NCBI GenBank assembly: GCA_037976565.1
Contig: CP137675.1
Coordinates: 14,969,330 to 15,033,329, forward strand
Length of the DNA: 64,000 bases
Origin: Mesocentrotus franciscanus
Lineage: Eukaryota; Echinodermata; Echinoidea; Camarodonta; Strongylocentrotidae
Direction: 5' to 3'
How positions within the stretch are numbered: position 1 is the stretch's first letter; each line of letters opens with the position of its first letter. Made by a program: the position numbers and the translations under genes. The notes beneath the pieces are model-generated. The model made no database searches and was not told the origin of the DNA. It saw only the letters and a program-made list of their open reading frames with translations. Shown here in pieces: positions 22,728 through 32,844 of this stretch.

Positions 22728-24470
22728 TAAAAATACAATAAATCAAAACCGCAAATTGGGATAGTACCGGGAATCTAACCTAAACTTAGCATTAATATAT
22801 TATTTTATTCTAGTTGATTATTGAAGTTTGAACAAGTCAGGAATATCTTATTTACATATGAAGTGTAGTATATTTACATGATATGTAGCATAAACTTGTT
22901 TCCAATATTTATTCCTTAATTGTTGTAAATGATAATTAATTGATTTGTAATGTTTTGTTGGAAACAGAAATAAAATTGAATTGAATAGTGACATGCGCAA
23001 ATAACGTTAAACCCACAAGGCGGAGAAGGGAACCAAGGTTCAAACTTAATCTGTTAAACTGCCCTCCCCCGCAAAAGTAGCCACATATACGTATGCTTCT
23101 ATATATTATATATTACTTTATATAGACAATTGGTGTGGACTGAGTTGGGCTTCGATTTAAATATATTTAAATTTTTGTAATAATGCTTGTTTTTTTAAAC
23201 AAAATATTCATGTACCATGTGAATGAAGTTATCTAATAAATACAAATACAAAACTATAGAATGTATTATCACAAGGAAAGAAAACATCCCGAGTGGTATA
23301 CTATTAACACAGTATTTAGTGACTTTAACATACACATTTTGAATATTACTAAAGTTTTTCAAATATTGGGCTTTCACCAATGATCGATTGTCTTCACTAT
23401 TCTTGTAGCAATTACTAATATTGTCGATTTCCACCAAAACGCAGCTGATACGCTATTAAACGTTGGGTCCACTTTCCAAATTGCCAGAATAATGCAGCAT
23501 GAATAGCAAAACTTCCGAGTAACTGTGGGGAATTGGAAATCTTAAAGCGATTGATCCTTCAGTTCGTGTCATTATTGGCAGGATCGTCAAATCCATCAGC
23601 AACGGAGTCTCTTTAAAACATAGACGCGGTAGAAACAATCATGAAGTTTCGATGATTTCCTTCGAGAAATGGTATTTCTTTAAGGAAAGCATTCACCTGT
23701 CAATCAGATACCCCGGTGAGGTCGCTCCCCCGCAGAGGGTGACACGTATGACCGTTACCACAAATGCAAATAACCCCCTTTTGCGGTCAGTTTCAAGGAC
23801 ATTTGGTGAAATGGTCAGATACCCGGCAGGTACCAGTATTGAACTGGGTTTGCATTAAACCAGTGTAGACATTTACTCAGATCCTGCAGCCATCACCATT
23901 ACAGTTTCTAACTGTACACATTGTCTCAAAAGAAACATGGACAAATGCTATGAAATATATTCTATCGAAAATATGTGAAAACGAATGTTTTCGTACAATT
24001 ATTATCAAGATTTATAAGACTTTTAAATGGTTTTTGTTATGATTTCGAGCTGATTCGTGAAGTTCAGGCACACTTTCGATTGTCTTGCAGCAAATCTCCA
24101 GGACAGGTGCTCGGGGCACATGCCCCTTCAACAGTCCAATGGCTATCTATTCCTTTCTACAGAATGGGTAAAGCTGCTAACAGAGAATACAAAAATATCT
24201 CACACGCTTGTATAGATGCTGTCAGCTGCTACATAAATCACATTGTTCCACCACGAAGAGGACAAAATGAAGAAACACACGCAGAACTTTCATACCATAT
24301 AGCACAAAAAGCAGATCATGAAGTTATTAATCCTTGATGCACTTTCGCTGCTCCAAAATGATTATCGCTCGTCATGGCTTTAGTTCATACATCCGCAGCA
24401 ATGCCAGCCCTATGGAGTGAAGCGGAAACGGTAAAAACTCCATTAGATTACCGTTGAAAGTTAGTATTTT
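22728..24470. other. Unassigned stretch ending with a LINE-type tail at its left
   Basis: At 22895-22987 the plus strand runs through GGAAACAGAAATAAAATTGAATTGAAT, split here as GGAAACAGAAATAAAA and TTGAATTGAAT, which resembles a LINE 3' end with a short pentamer tail. No coding remnant lies upstream. Two modest open frames (minus 23195-23437; plus 23975-24337) lack recognisable domains. Confidence 0.45.
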
Positions 24471-24474
24471 GACA

Positions 24475-24480
24475 TTTATT
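24475..24480 (-). terminator. Candidate polyadenylation signal for the GPCR
   Basis: TTTATT on the plus strand gives AATAAA on the minus strand about 300 bases after the GPCR stop. It is only a candidate, since AATAAA is common in AT-rich DNA. Confidence 0.3.
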
Positions 24481-24780
24481 GGGTTATCATTCTGTTAGTG
24501 TTAGTTGACCATTCTCATCCATGGATAAGTTTCTCAATATGTCCGTGAAAAGTGTCATAAGAGATGGAAGGGAAGGCCCAACGCAAAAATAAATCAAAAT
24601 TAAAGTTAGTAGCTGGTGATATTTTACAGAATGCATAGAGGGTGCAGAGTGTCTGTTATACACTGCAAAGGATTATAAGTCGGAAATCATGAGAGAACAG
24701 TTTTGAAAATTAGAAGAACATAACAGAAGTCAAAAAGAAAAAGAAAGGGGATACGTTCAATCAAAACAAAATAAAGATAA

Positions 24781-25871
24781 TCACAAAACTGAATTACTTG
24801 TTGATTGTTCCGGCATTCTGATTGTGCTTTTCAACGTGACAGAGCGTTGTGTGTCGCGAGTGTTGTAGCCATTTCGCATTCTGACACCCTTTTTTTCGGC
24901 GCAAGTCATCGTCGCGATCAGGTGATGTCTAAAGGACGTGCTCATGGCGTAGAGTACCATGGGGTTTATGCACGATGCAATGTAGTAGAACACAGACCTA
25001 ACTTTCTTCAGGTGTTTAAAAACAGGCGATCTAAATGAAGCAATATCCCTTACGAACATGAACCACAGATAGTACACATAGTTCGGCAACCAGCAAACAG
25101 TGAAGAGAAATGTGATCAACATGAGATTGAATGCCACACGGGACCGCGATCGATCGCTGTTTGCTCGTGCCGTCGTCCTTTGCCCCAAGATCCGGCGCTT
25201 CCGCAGGAGCTCTCGGTGCAGAACGCGTAGAATGTCGTCATGCAGAATACCGGCACCAGGTAGAGCAAAACAAGTTGCAAGACAAAATACGTCTGGAAGT
25301 CTCTACGAAGATACGGCATCGTGCAAGTGCTGCTGAAGTATCCTGGCTCCGCAACATACATTGGATATACGCCGAATAATAAGATGGATATCACCCAGAT
25401 GCCGACGCAAATTATGGCTGTGCTTCCACTCTCTCGAACGCTCTTGAGCGTAAAGGGCTTGACGATCGCGCCATATCTCTCCAAGCTAATCACCGTCAGG
25501 CTCAGTGCGGATACGGCAAAGGACACATAGTACACACCATGTTGGAACCTGCAGAACGTCATGGATGACTGGTAGGTGTTGAGCTCCATTGAGATAGTCA
25601 CAGGGATGCTGGCAATGAGGAAGATCAAATCCCCAACGGCCAGGTTCGCGAGGAGCAGATTGGGTGCCGTCCGAAGTTCTCGAACTCGAGCCACTAAGAA
25701 GATCAGACTGGCATTGGCTGGGACACCAATGATCAATTCAACAAAGAGAACAACCATGTAAGCCACATTGGTTGCCGGTGTGGGGAAAACCAAGTTGAAG
25801 GGAGAAGTGCCATTTTCGTCCCCCTCGTTTAGACTTACGTTGGATGGCACATCTTCGGATGAAGTCGTCAT
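24781..25871 (-). pseudogene. Class A peptide GPCR (bombesin/endothelin/CCHamide-like), one frameshift
   Basis: A seven-helix receptor of about 363 residues, expected in the plasma membrane and coupled to G proteins. The start ATG is at 25871-25869 and the TGA stop at 24783-24781. The N-tail carries possible N-glycosylation sites (NVS at residue 11, NGT at 20). TM1 is at about 36-60 (N53), TM2 has LANLAVGD (D81), C107 starts TM3, ERY lies at 131-133, W159 is in TM4, C183 in loop 2 and P207 in TM5. After the break come TM6 with FTVCWLPNY and TM7 with SCINPMVLY. The SCINPxxLYxxSxxF signature is typical of the bombesin/endothelin receptor group, so a neuropeptide ligand is likely but unidentified. 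After residue 216 (codon 25226-25224) the frame shifts by one base; adding one base there gives a continuous FYAVLHRELL junction. All hallmark residues survive on both sides, so this could be a sequencing or assembly error, a null allele or a young pseudogene. Confidence 0.88.
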
Positions 25872-25892
25872 GGTTGCTGAAAACCAGTTGGA

Positions 25893-25919
25893 CCTGCAGA
25901 ATAAGATGCAATAAGAGAA
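25893..25919 (-). promoter_or_regulatory. Probable 3' splice site upstream of the GPCR start codon
   Basis: On the minus strand a pyrimidine-rich run ending TTATTCTGCAG is followed by GTCCAACTGG, 22 bases before the ATG. This is a strong acceptor consensus, so the coding exon probably starts at 25893 and is preceded by at least one non-coding 5' exon further right. This also argues against using the in-frame ATG at 25991, which would lie in the intron. Confidence 0.6.
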
Positions 25920-27799
25920 ACGAGTGAGAAACATTTGTGTCGATTGCATTGGGAATGTGATATTTATGATAAATGTTAATTTGTCTCTCAACCTTTCGAT
26001 TAATAAATAGAGATATAATGAAAAAAGTAATCTGAAATGTTAATGTGACAAGCAGACAATACGATCCACTCCCTGTCACACCCTCGCCCTTTCGATCACT
26101 TTCCTCCCTCGATTTTTATCCATCAGGTTTTACCATTGTCACCCAATGGCGGCCAGTGCCCTCTCAATAGCTGAAGAAACGTCACTAATGGTTAAATATA
26201 CGTCACGCACCCATGGGAGTTTAGTCTGATTATACGCTTTTCAGCAATCACGACAAAAAGTTTGTCCTGAAGGTCATTTATTTAGAGTGTACAAATAGAT
26301 TGATGGATTATTTTCCATCTGGAATGACGCAAATAAATTATAAATTCCTGAAAAACACGTGTCGGTTTCTCCTAAACGCCAAACTTTAACCATAGCAACA
26401 TTAGTTGTGTGAGTGGGTGGTGTGAAAACTCGAATCAAAGTCTTAATTACATAGGTTAACAACTGTGCTTTTATACAGCGCAGTTCTTTATTAAGTTAAG
26501 TTATCCCATGTGGCCAATTATGTTGCTAGACGAATCCAATGTAATTGGTGCATGGCGACTTGATTCCTTGCAAAAGGAACCATTAAAAGAAGCAATTATT
26601 CGCAACACGATTTAGTTATTATCTCAGTAATTTCCTGATTAATTTATGGAGACATGGTAGAAAACCAGAAATGGACTTTTACGAACCGAATGAAAAGCGT
26701 GGAAGGAATGTATCCAAGCCAGGAGCGTCATGAATTGGCAAAATAAAACCATCTTGTTTCTTTCACTACCCCCCCCCTCTTTCACTTATTTTAATCTCTC
26801 CTTCCCCTTTTGCCATTTTATAGAGGCACCCCCCATCCCAGTTATTTTTACATGTTGATCCACAAGGTCCGATGTTATAAAATGGTTACAATACAAAGAT
26901 TTTGAATTATTTCATAGGCTACATGATGGGCTTCTGGCAGGCGTCATCCCGCGCTCAGTACAACAAGAAGTCAACCATCAGTAGTCGCGAGATTGATGAC
27001 ACTATGTCATCTAATTTGATCATCAAGCTATTTGGTAGGCACGTTAGCTGAGATAACATTTTTTGTGAGATTTCAGATTTAATATGACATTCGTTGGAAT
27101 CGTGATTTTGTAATACAATTTTGACCCACCACATCTACAATATTCCTATTAAACGTGCTGAAACGCATTTGGCTCAAAAAACAACTTCTAATCATGTTGA
27201 TTAAAAGCAAGATCGCCTATGGGGCAGCGAAAACATTTCATGGGGCTTTCTTTTCGGATCGCTAAGTATCGTATAGCTTATTCTTGAAATAAAACCAGTC
27301 AGCTAAGTCGAACCATTGCCTACATTTTGAATTTCATATCAATATTTTTTTGCGTGACAGTTCTATAAATAAGTCATACTCGTTTTTTCGACTGAAGGTG
27401 GAGGAGAGTAGTGAAGGGGTGTGGTTCTAAATCGAGCAATTAGCGACATTATTGTGTTTTTAAATGTTCATCAGTAAGAATGTGGCCGTAAAGGATTAAA
27501 TTGTAATTCATGATTAAGGATAAAGATTGAAACGAATGCCATATTGAGTATTCAACTTTCTACGAATTCAATAAATTTCGAAATTAATAGTATCGACGGA
27601 AGGAATAGTTCAATCTAATTCGGACAAATTGAATTCAGGTAGATGATCTTCTTGTTCTAATTCATCAATACTGTCATGCCGCGTAATGAAAACTTCAAAG
27701 CAAAATGTCAAAGCCCTGAGGTTATCCTAAAAAATGGTTGCAACATCACTTAAGGCCTTAAATGTTTCAATTAAAGAATCGGGTTTTGTCATGGGTGGG
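25920..27799. other. Unassigned stretch upstream of the GPCR
   Basis: No recognisable gene, RNA or transposon. If the GPCR has non-coding 5' exons and a promoter, part of them should lie here or beyond, but no promoter motif can be singled out. Confidence 0.45.
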
Positions 27800-28338
27800 C
27801 AGTAGCGTACGCAGGATTTTTTCAACGGGGGGGTTTTAAAATTTGAAAATCGCGCTGAAAATTTCGCAACAACTCAGCCAGCCGCTGAATAAGCGGGGGG
27901 CGGGGGCGGGGGGCTAAGGGCACATTTTTTTTTTTTTTTTTTTTTGGTCCAGTTTTGAGGAGAAATTTCGCAACGACTTAACCGGCCGCTGAATAAGCGG
28001 GGGCGGGGGTAAGAGCACATTTTAAATTTTTGGGGGTCCAGTTTTTGAGGAAAAATTGCGCAACGACTTAACCGGCCGCTGAATAAGCGGGGCGGGGGTA
28101 AGAGCACATTTTTAAATTTTTTGGGGGGTCCAGTTTTTGAGGAAAAATTGCGCAACGACTTAACCGGCCGCTGAATAAGCGGGGGGAGGGGGTATTTTAA
28201 GAGCAAATTTTTTTTTTTTGTCCCGGAAATTTTTTTTTTTCACTTGAAAAAAAAACTGAGGGGGGATTTTGCTCCGAAACACACACGCATAACAAAACAT
28301 TGAGGGGGGGGTTAACCCCCAAACCCCGTACACGCCTG
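27800..28338. mobile_element. Non-autonomous hAT-type element, 539 bp, with perfect 8-bp target duplication
   Basis: Flanked by TGGGTGGG at 27792-27799 and 28339-28346. The ends are CAGTAGCGTACGCAGG on the left and the inverse of CAGGCGTGTACGGGG on the right, both CAG-initial with a shared GTACG. Most of the interior is a tandem array (next entry). An 8-bp duplication with CAG termini identifies hAT. Minus-strand open frames through it are repeat artefacts. Confidence 0.85.
27866..28205. repeat. Four-unit tandem repeat (90-104 bp) inside the hAT element
   Basis: Units begin GCAACRACT at 27866, 27970, 28060 and 28152. Each contains GGCCGCTGAATAAGCGGGG (the first has a CAGCCGCTG variant), then a G-rich run, AAGAGCACATTTT (AAGGGCACATTTT in the first) and GTCCAGTTTT. 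The periods of 104, 90 and 92 bp differ mainly in homopolymer length. The GCCGCTGAATAAGCGG core is itself partly palindromic. Confidence 0.92.
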
Positions 28339-28346
28339 TGGGTGGG

Positions 28347-29130
28347 GATCCATTTTACTTGACGGGATGGCACTAGGAATAACAAGAAAATAAATCAAGA
28401 TGTGATGAGGTAATCCGGATAAATCTTTCAAAACATTGGGGAAAACTACAAGGACATGTACAGGAGAATTATCCTTGTTAGAAATGTGTCAGTGTGTGGA
28501 GAGAGAAAGGGGAGGATATCCTGGGATTGACGCCTTTAATGAATGATTGAATATCTGGACGTGAATAAATGATATCATATCGAAATAAATGTGATTTTGA
28601 CCAAAATGTCTCGCACTTTTCACACCTTGGCAGGCGCTAAAGCCATTTGTATTATTTTTAAGTATTTGGCGTAACCTGTGCCTGGGAGAGGGGAAGCGAA
28701 TTGAATAAGAAAACTGAATACAAAAAACCTAAATCGGGTCTCTCCTCCAGGTGGAAATATTTGGGGTGTGCAGGTTTACCACTACACCGGGGTTTCCCCC
28801 TTCTCTTACACCGTTTTCATATTCACTGCCGAAAGCGAATTGAATCCGGATTAAGTCCGGACCAATAGATCCGCATCCCAAATCATGCTCGTGTTCAAAC
28901 ATCAGCAAGACCGCATCACATCTGCTATGCGCATTTGTTTCCACGCCACGGTTTCTGCGGTCTCCCTTCCTCCAGGTTCTCGCACTTACATTAACGTGCC
29001 GATCAAGGCGCGCCGAACTAGACTATTTACGCAACGTATTTAGATATACTTTTTTATTGTAATACAATAGATATATTTTTATGAATTAACTCATTTTTAT
29101 ATCTGTGTTCTGAATCAAGAGATACTACCG
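28347..29130. other. Unassigned stretch
   Basis: No gene recognised. The phrase TCTCC/TTCCTCCAGGT occurs near 28741 and 28968, and sequence around the TCCGGATTAAGTCCGGACC palindrome (about 28844-28863) is distantly echoed near 29715-29745. This may be an unrecognised repeat surrounding the purine-rich array. Confidence 0.4.
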
Positions 29131-29134
29131 AGCT

Positions 29135-29660
29135 TTTGATAGCAGGAGGAAACATGGAGGACAGAAAGTTAGAAAGAGAAAATAACCATATAAAAAAGAG
29201 GATAACATGATCAAATATAGAAGAGAAGGTGATAGAAGAATAGAAAAAAAGAATAACGTATGAAAGAATAGAAAAAGAAAATGATAAAAGGATTTAAAAA
29301 AATGAATAACATAAGAAAATATCAAAGAGAAAATCATCGAAGGATAAAACAAAGAATAATATAAGGAAAGGGAAGAGATATCATAGAAGGATAAAAAGAA
29401 AGAACATAGAAAAGGTACAGAAAAGGGTAGGATAAAAACAAGGAATAACATAGGGAAATAAAAAAAGTAAACAAACGATAGAAGGATAAAGCAAGGAATA
29501 GTATAAGGAAAGCGAAGAAAAAAATCATAGAAGGATAAAAAGGAAGAATAACATGAGGAAATATAGAAAGAGAAAATGGAAGGAGGAGAGAATGACATAA
29601 AGAAAGATACAAGTGAAAATGAGTGAAGGATCGATAGAACAAATGAAAACATGAAAATAG
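29135..29660. repeat. Diverged purine-rich minisatellite
   Basis: About 525 bp almost entirely A/G on the plus strand, with recurring ATAGAAGGATAAA, AAGAATAACATA.GAAA and AAAGAGAAAAT blocks roughly every 30-70 bp. The long minus-strand frames through it read Phe/Ser/Leu-rich and reflect strand asymmetry, not a membrane protein. Confidence 0.8.
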
Positions 29661-31630
29661 ATAGAAGATCGGATCAGTAGAGCAGATAGCGTTCATATTA
29701 CAAAGAATCCACTTCCGATCTGGACTAAATACGGATTTGATCCTAGTCTCAAAGTGGGTCAAGAAATCCGCATCGAGCGCGGATCGAGAGATGCTGTTCA
29801 TGTTGTATGATTTTCAATGATTATTTAAAGGGAAATAAAAACTTGATACCATACTACTCTGGAGGAACGCAGAAAATCATACAAGTAGACTGGCGAAAGT
29901 TTGAATTAAAAAAATTAGAAAGTTATAAAGTTTTGAAACTTGTAATCACTATAAGTATGGGCCCTTCAAATTGGATGAATCAGTAATGTATGTGTGATGT
30001 AGTGGCGGACAACTTTCCCATTCGTTCAAACACAAAAAATGACTAAAATTGCAATTTTTCTGAAAATTATGACTCAGGGAGGTTTATTTGTTTAGGGGAC
30101 CTATAAGAATAGGATCTCCATAATATATTTAGAGTAGTGCCTCAAAGGAGAAGGCACGTAGAAGAAACACCGAAATTCATGATATTTGTGTACTCGACAA
30201 ACGGAGTTATCCGCGACTACGTCACTGGCCAAACTGCTATTTAAGATTTGCATAGATTTAGTGATCTCATATTTCAAACCTTCATAAGTTTCTTAATATC
30301 GGTCGGATTTATTTTTAACTTTCGGAATTCTGTTTATGTTATTTTTCTGCTTTCATACAAATGATCTTATTACAAGGGTTGGATTGCCCTTTATCTTAAA
30401 TCAGAATCATAAATATGTACACACGCAAGCTAGTTTGTCCAAATTACGTCATTAAAATATGAATTCAACTTCGCCCTAGAAATATTCTATTCCTTATAAA
30501 AAAAATCTCTTATCATCGTATATGCTTTCCACGAAAGCATAATCAATCGTCATACAAAGGTCGTTCATTCGTTTCATATTTCTAAAGAGAGTAAAACTTA
30601 TACAAAATTAGACGCCAAAATCGAAAACATGTCTGATTGAATAGTAAGGAAGTGCAACAGACGATATTTTTTGTTGTTGATAGATGAGCCCTCCCTCCGA
30701 TGCCGTAAAGGCTCCAGGAAACAGCCCTAGAGTAATAATTTCGCCATCATTAATACTACCGTACACTATTTATGACCATTTACCGTAGACTACAAGTACC
30801 AAGAGCATACCAGGAGCAATGTATGTAAAGGCCGCGTCACTTTATAATTCTTCGAAGAAAGGATGTGCAATACAGATATAGGTCTACTGGGTATGAAAAT
30901 TGCTACTCCTTTGATTCTTTAATAACTAATGAGTCTTTTCTGTTTTTCGGGTGTTTTTTTTGGGGGTGCTTTTCTAAGTCACTTAAATTTTGAATGCATT
31001 ACTTAAGAGCCGTTGTAATACTGTAAAGATTCTTATTGATTCTAGTTAAACTAAAATAAAAGAAAATGGAGATGTGCATACCTAACTCTTCTGTGTGGAG
31101 TGTGTGCGCTCGCATATGGGTGGGTGCGTGTGTAAACAGGTGCTTATTTTAAATGAGACGACCGGCACAGAGCCCGTATCATTCGACTGGTCCTGGCAAT
31201 ACACAGATCCATTCACGCACACACCCACCCACGAACACACACACAAAAACACACACACATCCGACCTAGGCTTATATATCAATTTGCTTTAAAAATTGCT
31301 AATTTTCTTCTTTTTCATGAGGATCTCTCCCTCACCCTTATTTTCGCCCATTGCTTCCTTGACTATCAAGATGTTTCCATATCCTCGATAATTTCCTTTC
31401 TGTATCTTCCCATGGGGATGAAATTCGGGATGTAACTGGTTCCTAAATGAATAAAACCTTTCTATTTTTTAGATTAGACTACGCAATGGGAAACGACGAA
31501 ATTTAGACAAAAATCTACTGCGAACAGTCGATATAAGATCGATTTGGACCCCTTGTTACTCCAAGGTTTCAAATTGGCATTAATGTTTCTTTGAATCAAA
31601 TCTTATTCCTATCAATAGATTTTTAAAACC
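29661..31630. other. Mostly unassigned; possible small TIR element and a GT/CA-rich patch
   Basis: At 29999-30220 the ends GTAGTGGCGGACAAC and inverted GTAGTCGCGGATAAC match at 13 of 15 positions, suggesting a ~222-bp hAT-like element without a clean target duplication. A GT-rich patch (31085-31140) and a CA-rich patch (31200-31260) are partly complementary. No gene recognised. Confidence 0.45.
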
Positions 31631-31635
31631 CATTA

Positions 31636-32842
31636 CAGGGGGAAATAGATATTGTGACTACTATGAAAGAAAATAAAAGCCCAGGCGAAGATGCAATTAA
31701 AGCTAAAGTTTTTAAACGGTGTATTTCATCTTGAAACCTATGAGCAATATACGTAACATGTCATTATAAGAAGGTGTGTTTCCTGAAATACTTCAGGTAG
31801 CTAAAGTTGTTCCAATTCACAAGAAATTTGTTGCAATGAAAATTATAGACCGATTTCAGTTTTATCTGTAACTGCAAAACTATTTTTTTTAATTGTGTAC
31901 AATAGATTAATATCTTTTATAACAACAAAATATATATACTTTATTCTCGACAGCTTGGTTTAAGAGAATGTTACTCGACATATATGGCTCTCCTTCGATT
32001 TACTTGTATCAAACGTTTTTGAGAATAAAGAACTTCTTATTGGATTTTTGTTCGATATTTTTGAGGTTTTCGATAGTATTAATCATACAATTTAATGTTA
32101 GAAACTTTATAACAATGGTATCCGTGGAACAACACTGAACAAGTTTGATAGTTATTTGAGTGACTGAAAAAATATTTATTTGTAAAAAAAATTATAAATC
32201 AAAGATGTGTGATATGGATTAAGGAGTACCCCAAGGATCGGTTTTGGGGCCGATGCTGTTCTTTCTTTTCATTTATGATTTGCAATATGTAAGTCAAAGA
32301 CAATTTTCTATTATATTTGCAGATGATACAACTTCTTAATCTCTAGCAAAGAAATCACTGAAATGAATCAAGCACTCAATATAGAATTTAAGTTTATTTA
32401 TGAACAAACAACCTTGGATCAAATTTAAAGAAAGCTTGTTATATGATTCTTAAATCCAAAAATACAAGGGTAAATGAAGAAGGAATTAAAATATACATTA
32501 ATAACCAATACATTCAGCGGTTAACAAATAACAAATTCTTGGGTGTCTTTGTTGATGAAAGCTTAAGCTGCACATAAATGATATTTGGTGTAATGAATAG
32601 TCTGAAATGTTCAGTACCGAACAAAGTACTTTTAACGGTGTATCATACAATGATCTTGCCATACATTATGTATTATTGGGGTCACAGTGCTAATTACCTC
32701 CTAGAACGTGTTTCAAAATTACAAAAACGTGCAGTTCGTATTATTAGCAATTCAAAACCATTTTCTCATACTGCAGACCTTTTAAAGAACTAAAGATCTT
32801 AAAAGTATCTGAAATATACGAATCGCAGGTAACTATACAATG
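31636..32842 (+). pseudogene. LINE-C: heavily degenerate Jockey-group reverse transcriptase
   Basis: Plus-strand fragments in order: MKENKSPGEDAIKAKVF near 31660, FPEILQVAKVVPIHKK near 31780, RPISVLSV near 31850, GVPQGSVLGPMLF near 32225, an F-ADDT catalytic-box relic near 32318, NNKFLGVFVDESLSC near 32530, and the C-terminal RVSKLQKRAVRIISNSKPFSH near 32708. Numerous stops and frameshifts separate them. It ends abruptly where LINE-D begins at about 32843. It is the most decayed of the three plus-strand copies and so probably the oldest. Confidence 0.82.
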
Positions 32843-32844
32843 AT

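Noticed and set aside
23975..24337. 120-codon plus-strand frame next to the GPCR
   Set aside because: No recognisable domain and only moderate length; not distinguishable from chance.
25131..25761. Plus-strand frames opposite the GPCR
   Set aside because: Antisense shadows of a clearly coding minus strand.
24781..25871. Programmed frameshifting in the GPCR
   Set aside because: No slippery heptamer or downstream structure is evident at the break, and class A GPCRs are not known to use it; an indel or sequencing error is simpler.
25872..25991. 40-residue N-terminal extension of the GPCR from an upstream in-frame ATG
   Set aside because: A strong splice acceptor lies between the two ATGs, and the extension would put an odd hydrophobic stretch before the typical N-glycosylated tail.
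27874..28206. 110-codon Pro/Leu/Lys-rich frame
   Set aside because: Entirely within the tandem array of the hAT element.
29125..29801. Two long overlapping minus-strand frames resembling multi-pass membrane proteins
   Set aside because: They are the pyrimidine strand of a purine-rich minisatellite; Phe/Ser/Leu richness follows from composition.
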